DNA from: Fibrobacter sp. | GTDB taxonomy: Bacteria > Fibrobacterota > Fibrobacteria > Fibrobacterales > Fibrobacteraceae | Assembly (NCBI GenBank): GCA_017503015.1 | Contig: JAFVTX010000038.1 | Location: forward strand, 1 to 64,000 | Length of the DNA stretch: 64,000 nucleotides | Direction: 5' to 3' | Shown here: piece by piece, positions 59,181-64,000 of the stretch | Layout of the letters: every line of letters begins with the position of its first letter | Position numbering within the stretch: the first letter of the stretch is position 1 | The notes under the pieces: generated by a model | The model's input: only the letters and a program-made list of their open reading frames with translations | The model's database searches: none | Told to the model about the DNA's origin: nothing | Program-made: the position numbers and the translations under genes

Positions 59181-61014
59181 ATTTCTTGGCCAGTTCGTCC
59201 AGAGAAATTCGCATAAGTGTTGGAGTGCCGTAGGGAGATTTTAACGGGTCTTCGGTAGCCATCAGCTGGCTTACTAGCCTGGACATTTCTTCGGGTTTCA
59301 GCTTGTCGCCCGCCTGGAAGGCGTTAGTTTTGGCCCAGGCTTTCGCCATGGACTCCTGAACTTTGGCGAGGTCTGCTTTCCCTCCGTTCTCGATACAGTC
59401 TTCCAAGAACTCGTGGACCGACTTTGCTGCTCTGGAAATGGGCAGGTTACAGGGGATGGACCTGATCTGGAATTCCGAACCGCCGAAAGGCTCTACATAA
59501 AAACCCAGGGTCTTCAGGGAATCTTTTACAAAGTCGAAAATTTCCCGTTCCATTCTGGAAAATTCGGTGAGCTCCGGGAACAACAGCTCTTGACTGTCGA
59601 TGGAGCCTCCGTTCTTCAGAATCTCCAGAGCCTGTTCATATAGGATCCGGCTATGGGCGGCATGTTGGTCAATGACCAAAAGCCCTTCGGAATCTTCGCT
59701 TACAATATAGGTGTTTGCCGTCTGGAATACCGCCGGGGGTACCCAGGGGGTGTTTTCGGGTTCGGGGGCTTCTTTGTTCCAGAGGGGGTCCTGCAGGGAA
59801 TCTTCCAGAGAAATAAGCTTGCCCGCTTCGGGCTGTGAAAACAGGTCCTGGACTTCGTCTTTGTCGGGAGTGTAACGGCTGGTCCCGCTGTCCTTGAACC
59901 GTGGCGCCGAGGCGTTGAATTCCTGAAATTTCGGAGATGCAATGGAGGATTGGTCATTGGTCGGGACTTCTGTTCCGACTCCGCCCGCTATTTCTGAACT
60001 TAAATCGATAAGGGGGGAGTTCTTTTCTAAATCTTCTCGGAAGGTTTCTCGGATAGCGTGGGTCACTACTAGGAATACCAAGTTCTGGTTTGCAAAACGG
60101 ACTTCCCTTTTGGCGGGGTGCACGTTTACGTCGAACTCCATGTCCGGCATGTCCAGGAACAGGACCGTCACAGGCTTGCAGTTGACGCCGTAGGGCTCAT
60201 AAGCCTGGCTGATGGCCTTGGCGATGGCCTTGTTCTCGATGGGCCTGTTCCGCAGGTATAGGTACTGGTGATACCGTTTGCCGTTTTGTTCCGTAGTAGG
60301 CGATATAAAGCCGGTCACGTGGACGCCAGCTTCGGTGTAGTCCACCGGGAGCATCTTTTTGGCAATGCCCGACCCGATGGCTTCGGCGATGCGGGTCCGG
60401 AGCTCTCCGGGGACTCCGATAAATACGGATTTTTCGCCTACCTTGTAGTCGATACGGATTTCGGGGTGGGCCAGCGCAATTTTCAAGACGACGTCTAGAA
60501 TCTTGGAGGATTCCGCCACCTCGCTTCCGAGAAATGTCCTCCGGACAGGGGTGTTGTAAAAAAGGTCTTCGATAAGAAAAGTTGTGCCTCGGCTGGCGGC
60601 CACACCTTCTCTTTCGATGACGTTTCCGCCATGAAGCACAATGCGGTTGCTTTCGCCCTGGTCCGTGGCGCTGGTAATGGTCATTTTAGACACGGCGGCG
60701 ATTGAGGCTACCGCTTCGCCGCGGAACCCGTTGGTGTGCAGGTGGAACAGATCGTCGGCACTACTCAACTTAGAGGTGGTGTGCCGCAGGTAGCACAGGT
60801 CCAGGTCTGCCTGTCCCATGCCCTTGCCGTTGTCGGACACTACTATTTTTTGCTTGCCGCCCTGCTCGATTTGCACCTGGATACGGGTTGCGCCAGCGTC
60901 TATGGCGTTCTCCAAAAGCTCCTTGACTGCCGATGCAGGTCGCTCAATTACCTCGCCTGCGGCGATTTTATTGATGATTTCATCGGGCAAAATGTGTATT
61001 TTGGCGGATTCCAC
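59170..61014 (-). CDS. mutL: DNA mismatch repair protein MutL with degenerate endonuclease site
   Basis: 614 residues from GTG 61014, or 616 from TTG 61020. The GHKL ATPase is intact: IAAGEVIERPASAVKELLENAIDAGA, VSDNGKGM and TNGFRGEAVASIAAVS. The C-terminal dimerisation domain is present, but endonuclease motifs are altered. DQHA(x2)E(x4)E reads DQHAAHSRILYE (about residue 450), with Ser for the first Glu; CPHGRP reads SPYGTP near the end; and the ACR-type motif lacks Cys (MAKAWAKTNAFQAGD). It probably signals mismatch repair but does not nick. A TATATT box ends six bases before GTG 61014. Confidence 0.92.
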   Translation of the reverse strand: MESAKIHILPDEIINKIAAGEVIERPASAVKELLENAIDAGATRIQVQIEQGGKQKIVVSDNGKGMGQADLDLCYLRHTTSKLSSADDLFHLHTNGFRGEAVASIAAVSKMTITSATDQGESNRIVLHGGNVIEREGVAASRGTTFLIEDLFYNTPVRRTFLGSEVAESSKILDVVLKIALAHPEIRIDYKVGEKSVFIGVPGELRTRIAEAIGSGIAKKMLPVDYTEAGVHVTGFISPTTEQNGKRYHQYLYLRNRPIENKAIAKAISQAYEPYGVNCKPVTVLFLDMPDMEFDVNVHPAKREVRFANQNLVFLVVTHAIRETFREDLEKNSPLIDLSSEIAGGVGTEVPTNDQSSIASPKFQEFNASAPRFKDSGTSRYTPDKDEVQDLFSQPEAGKLISLEDSLQDPLWNKEAPEPENTPWVPPAVFQTANTYIVSEDSEGLLVIDQHAAHSRILYEQALEILKNGGSIDSQELLFPELTEFSRMEREIFDFVKDSLKTLGFYVEPFGGSEFQIRSIPCNLPISRAAKSVHEFLEDCIENGGKADLAKVQESMAKAWAKTNAFQAGDKLKPEEMSRLVSQLMATEDPLKSPYGTPTLMRISLDELAKKFSR

Positions 61015-61020
61015 GGCCAA

Positions 61021-61026
61021 AATATA
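61021..61026 (-). promoter_or_regulatory. Probable -10 box of mutL, six bases before GTG
   Basis: On the minus strand TATATT is followed by TTGGCC and GTG 61014, the same spacing as at dnaE. This favours GTG over the TTG at 61020 and suggests a leaderless mRNA. Confidence 0.4.
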
Positions 61027-61113
61027 GCCATTTTTTGTTTTTTATGTTTTTTTTACTATATTGCTACAAGAGACTAACGCCAATCTTAGGCGGCTTGTCG
61101 GAGTGAGGTTATC

Positions 61114-62415
61114 GTGTTATCAAATCTGTTTTTACAGTTTACACATATTGAGCTGCTGATTTCTTACCCTGTCAAGGACCTCTTGACTTTGGTAAAAAAA
61201 GACCCTCGCTTTACGGTAAAGACTCTAAATGACATTTACTTTGAAGATTCCTTCGTTGATGAGAGCGTTCACCGTCTGATTATGAATACGGTGGTGAACT
61301 GGCTTTATGAGCGGGGCGAAAATCCCGATGCCTTTGTGCAGCGTATTATTGACCGCTGCGCCGCTTTTGAAGGGGTTCCTGCCCGTAGTGTGCTGCGCTC
61401 TTACCTTCCTTATGTGTCTCAGTTCTATGCCACCAAGGATGTGCGTCAGCTCTGCCTGGATATTATCCCCAAGCGTTACCCCCTGCTTACCGATCCCAAG
61501 TTCCTCCGTCGTGAAGTTGTTGATGGAAACCGAAAGGAATATTTCTCGTTCCGTTTCGATTCTCCGGGCATGTTGGTGACGAACCCCATGCGGTGGTTCA
61601 ACGGTTTAGTACAAATTGGCCCTATCCTTTTGGATACTCCGCCCTACGAACACATGGAATTTAAGGCTGCCCAGACCTCTTTCATTGAAGCCTTGGAAAA
61701 CAGGGCTACCGCTGAAATGCGGGATGACGGCTTTGTTTATGTGAACGGCCGTGCCGTGGGTAAGAATATGACCTTCGGGGACTGCCTCGAAGAAAATGGC
61801 CTAGAATGGGAATTTGACGCCGAAAAGAAAATGACCTGCGTCAAAGCCCTCGAAGACGTGGTGGATGAGAAGGTTGGCGCAGTCCTTATCCATAAGGGCT
61901 GTTACTATGGTGCCCCTGCCGCAATCGTATTTTTTGATTACAAGGCCGATGTGGTGGCTCCGGAGCCCTTCAATAAGCTGATGAGTGCCGTGGTCAAACA
62001 GGAATTTGATTCCTGGAAGCCCATCCAGAAGGCTCAGGAGCAGCTTTTGGAAGGCTTAAACGACTCCGTGACGGTCATTTACTATAAGAGCGATGATTCC
62101 ATTTCGGTGAACAGCAAGCACTTGATGCGCAACGTGCCTGCCCGAATCCTTAGAAACTTGCTCCGCGAATACACCGCAACAGGTCGTGAAGAATACGAAA
62201 ACCGCGAATTCAAGAGGGATCCGGCTATCTGTATGGATCCGCTCCGCCCGAACTTCGAAAGCCGCCTGAACCGTGTTATTGCCCATATTAACGGCACCGA
62301 CGACAAGGATGGTAACGTATCGGAAGGCGTCAAGAAATACTTTGAAATTGAACGTCACCGCCGTGGCGGATTCAGGTTTGTGCCTAAGTGCAAGATTATA
62401 TTTAGAGAAGAGTAG
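61114..62415 (+). CDS. Unknown protein with possible C-terminal winged-helix-like region
   Basis: 433 residues with GTG start at 61114 (GAGG six bases upstream). No signal peptide or membrane helix, so cytoplasmic. The N-terminal third is helical (ELLISYPVKDLLTLVKKDPR, RLIMNTVVNWLYERG). The middle is alpha/beta (YFSFRFDSPGMLVTNPMRWF, FVYVNGRAVGKNMTF, AVLIHKGCYYGAPAAIVFFD). The C terminus (YENREFKRDPAICMDPLRPN, ESRLNRVIAHINGT, then RHRRGGFRFVPKCKIIF) resembles the wing and strands of transcription-factor winged helices, a weak inference. I do not recognise the family. Divergent from mutL. Confidence 0.65.
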   Translation: MLSNLFLQFTHIELLISYPVKDLLTLVKKDPRFTVKTLNDIYFEDSFVDESVHRLIMNTVVNWLYERGENPDAFVQRIIDRCAAFEGVPARSVLRSYLPYVSQFYATKDVRQLCLDIIPKRYPLLTDPKFLRREVVDGNRKEYFSFRFDSPGMLVTNPMRWFNGLVQIGPILLDTPPYEHMEFKAAQTSFIEALENRATAEMRDDGFVYVNGRAVGKNMTFGDCLEENGLEWEFDAEKKMTCVKALEDVVDEKVGAVLIHKGCYYGAPAAIVFFDYKADVVAPEPFNKLMSAVVKQEFDSWKPIQKAQEQLLEGLNDSVTVIYYKSDDSISVNSKHLMRNVPARILRNLLREYTATGREEYENREFKRDPAICMDPLRPNFESRLNRVIAHINGTDDKDGNVSEGVKKYFEIERHRRGGFRFVPKCKIIFREE

Positions 62416-62496
62416 AACTCTTTGTAAGAAAGAAATAGAAATTTAAATAAGAAAAACAAAAGTTCCAAAGCCCCAAAGAATTGGTATATTATGAGC

Positions 62497-62630
62497 GTTG
62501 GGATATTAATGGGTAATTCTTAGGACAATTTATATCATTGCTCCCCTCCTGATGAGTTCTAAGTTCTTTTAATTTCTCAATATTTTCTCCTTCTTAGGAA
62601 AGGTCCCCCGCGAGGGGGGCCTTTCTTATT
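62497..62630 (+). ncRNA. Possible small RNA with anti-Shine-Dalgarno-like C-rich stretches
   Basis: A TATATT box at 62485-62490 would start a transcript near 62497, ending at the strong terminator at 62599-62630, about 134 nt with no good reading frame. It contains GCTCCCCTCCTGATG and TTTCTCCTTCTT, pyrimidine-rich stretches that could pair with Shine-Dalgarno sequences. Alternatively it is only the 3' UTR of the gene at 61114-62415. No known RNA family was recognised. The segment 62416-62496 is AT-rich with nothing else visible. Confidence 0.3.
62599..62630 (+). terminator. Strong intrinsic terminator
   Basis: AAAGGTCCCCC and GGGGGGCCTTT form the stem with loop GCGA, followed by CTTATT. It ends either the gene at 61114 or the proposed small RNA. 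Confidence 0.85.
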
Positions 62631-62643
62631 GTATGAACCGAAA

Positions 62644-62993
62644 ACCACCAGCTGGGCTGGTGGTTCTAAAGAAGCCTTCTGGCGTTACGTCTTTGAGGGA
62701 ATAAAAAGCTCTTGGTTAGATTTGAAATGCGGACTGGCATCTGCAAAACAAACAACCAAGAGTGTAAAATGCAAAATAGTAATAATCACAACATGATGGC
62801 ACATACGACGTGGAACTGCAAATATCATGTGGTTTTCGCGCCTAAATATCGCAGGAAGGTGTTTTTCGGGGAGAAAAAGGCCGAAATCGGCAAGATCCTT
62901 CGCACGCTTTGTGATTGGAAGGGGATAAATATCCTGGAGGCGGAAATTTGTCCGGACCATGTCCACATGTTGCTCGAAATATCCCCGCCGTAG
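62644..62993 (+). mobile_element. tnpA (fragment): IS200/IS605-type element remnant: end hairpin and truncated Y1 transposase
   Basis: ACCACCAGC and GCTGGTGGT form a hairpin with loop TGG (62644-62664), as at IS200 ends. The frame from about ATG 62769 encodes AHTTWNCKYHVVFAPKYRRK, FFGEKKAEIGKILRTLCDWK and AEICPDHVHMLLEI, the N-terminal half of a Y1 HUH transposase with the His-Val-His metal motif. It stops at 62993 after about 74 residues; the family is about 140-150 and the catalytic Tyr half is missing. No right end is visible. The next 170 bp contain no gene; a 20-codon frame from 63020 is only a weak candidate for frameshifted remnant. Confidence 0.8.
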
Positions 62994-63167
62994 AACCTGA
63001 TTTTGTTGAAGGACTCGTCAATGGTTGGCATCGCCATAAAAAAAGAAAGGTCCATTGCGAATATTCGACGTGATGTATAATGCTTTAACTGAGATCTCTC
63101 GTACAATCCCAGATGGTAGTCCATTGCAACGGAGTCGACTTGTTGGTCTATAAGTTGTGCGAGTTCC

Positions 63168-63758
63168 CTACGTTCTTTTTTTGGATAAAGAATCCCGCTT
63201 CATCCGGTATGTTAGTTGTGAGAGTGCACTTTGTACCCTATGGCGGATATTTGGTTTTTGCTGTGCTACAGTTGAATCGATATGTTGCTTTTGCTCAAGG
63301 TATATTCGGTAATACGATGTATCTGGAAGTTTTGAGGAAAATTGGTCAATTCCTTCTTCATCATTATATTCAAAAAACTGAAATTGTCCTCGCGATATGT
63401 AAAAGCCGCTCCCTATAGGCTTTTGGGAAGAACAACGTAGCAGGTACCGGCATGACCAATTAAGTAAAACCTCTTGCCGAAGTGAATCCAGCGGTTCTTC
63501 GGGGTGTTCCGCATAAAAAAGAATAAGGCTGTCCCGAATGGGGTTAAAAACCGCTTCAAAAGAATATGCGTCTGTTGCAGCGTTTATCAGGGATGAATCA
63601 GGCAATGAAAAGGATTTTGTGACGGAATCCGCTATAATCGGCATTGAGTCAATGCTCGATTCGTATTCCTCAGGATCAACACAGTCTAAACACATGCGAA
63701 TGGAGCCCGCAAAAACTTGCGCAACTAGCACTAATATGATAAAGAAGGTTGCCTTCAT
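63168..63758 (-). CDS. Secreted protein of unknown function
   Basis: 196 residues with a signal peptide (MKATFFIILVLVAQVFAGS). The mature part has an early Cys pair (MCLDCVDPEEYESS), a helical middle (FEAVFNPIRDSLILFYAEHP), WSCRYLLRCSS, and a basic, Gln/Ser/Arg-rich C terminus (RMKRDSLSKKRT). No family recognised. It follows the gene at 63774 on the same strand after 15 bp, so they are probably an operon. The AT-rich composition matches the other small exported unknowns of the window and fits a recently acquired or fast-evolving gene. Confidence 0.6.
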   Translation of the reverse strand: MKATFFIILVLVAQVFAGSIRMCLDCVDPEEYESSIDSMPIIADSVTKSFSLPDSSLINAATDAYSFEAVFNPIRDSLILFYAEHPEEPLDSLRQEVLLNWSCRYLLRCSSQKPIGSGFYISRGQFQFFEYNDEEGIDQFSSKLPDTSYYRIYLEQKQHIDSTVAQQKPNIRHRVQSALSQLTYRMKRDSLSKKRT

Positions 63759-63773
63759 TTACTTAGCCTCTAT

Positions 63774-64000
63774 TCAAAACGGCCATGGCGGAGCATTATC
63801 ACTTTCTTTGTGGCATTCTTTTGTATAATCGATTTCGATGAGATAAGTGGAGTCTATACCGCAATCGTTCACAATGGGAACAAAACGCTGTTCTATGTAG
63901 TATGTGGAATCCTCGTCAATAGAGGCAAAATCATAATTTGGCGGTAAAGACGAATCATAGTCAAAGTGTTCGTGCAAAGTAGATCTTGTTCCTGTGGAAT
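63774..64000 (-). CDS. Unknown acidic protein, 5' partial at the window edge
   Basis: The minus-strand frame is open to the edge of the window and stops at 63774. About 75 residues are visible, ending CHKESDNAPPWPF. They are rich in Asp, Tyr and Ser (FDYDSSLPPNYDF, DEDSTYYIEQRF), without any recognised motif. The true start is outside the window; TTG 63977 is not preferred because the frame continues upstream. It lies 15 bp before the secreted protein gene and is probably co-transcribed with it. Confidence 0.5.
   Translation of the reverse strand, partial: STGTRSTLHEHFDYDSSLPPNYDFASIDEDSTYYIEQRFVPIVNDCGIDSTYLIEIDYTKECHKESDNAPPWPF

Noticed and set aside
1..64000. tRNA, rRNA, riboswitch or prophage genes
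   Set aside because: Gaps were read for cloverleaf 3' ends, rRNA cores and known riboswitch cores; none was recognised. Reading by eye cannot fully exclude a tRNA.

Overview
The window looks like chromosome of a Fibrobacter-type bacterium (phylum Fibrobacterota; inference, no database search). Supporting signs are a type-B fumarate reductase/succinate dehydrogenase set (26.6-30.2 kb) expected in a succinate-producing anaerobe, a secreted beta-helix/CBM6 protein with a C-terminal sorting-like domain, Gram-negative envelope genes (lpxB, many lipoproteins), near 50% GC with strongly C-ending codons in highly expressed genes, and many short palindromic repeats between genes. No rRNA, tRNA, CRISPR array, prophage or integron was found; the only mobile-element trace is an IS200-like remnant at 62.6-63.0 kb.

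Layout. 0-3.2 kb: end of an unknown gene, a PH-domain membrane protein, structured 96-bp repeats and fusA. 3.4-10.9 kb (minus strand): an EcsC-like protein, an O-acylation module (MBOAT acyltransferase with two SGNH-type partners) and hisS. 11-14.4 kb: the beta-helix/CBM6 protein, two small lipoproteins and a dense repeat island. 14.5-21.4 kb: rpsO-pnp, an HD-GYP phosphodiesterase, a nadE with a dead glutaminase half, and slyD. 21.4-30.2 kb: a U32-family protein, a parvulin-like lipoprotein, ndk and sdhCAB. 30.4-34.4 kb: a polar amino-acid ABC transporter, and epmB/efp transcribed divergently. 34.5-39.0 kb: a TIM-barrel-like protein, a pseudo-receiver, thiL and a PilB/GspE ATPase. 39.1-46.3 kb (minus strand): an archaeal/eukaryote-type e-MtaB, a SpoIID-like protein, def, yajC, a nucleotide-sugar SDR, an aroK-aroB fusion and aroE. 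46.4-49.5 kb: der, plsY and gpsA. 49.5-54.1 kb: an AT-richer envelope cluster (flippase-like protein, methyltransferase, LamG-type lipoprotein, glycosyltransferase). 54.2-62.4 kb: dnaE, lpxB, mutL and an unknown protein. 62.4-64 kb: a possible small RNA, the IS200 remnant and a pair of secreted unknowns.

The most unusual content is (1) several families of intergenic hairpin repeats whose stems vary in a compensatory way while their flanks stay fixed, some supplying stop codons or encoding C-terminal tails; (2) enzymes with altered active sites: NadE without the nitrilase Glu-Lys-Cys triad and MutL without its endonuclease motifs; (3) a CDKAL1-like e-MtaB in a bacterium; and (4) TATATT/TAAATT boxes 6-8 nt from the start codons of der, dnaE and mutL, suggesting leaderless mRNAs. 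All functional statements rest on motif recognition by eye.
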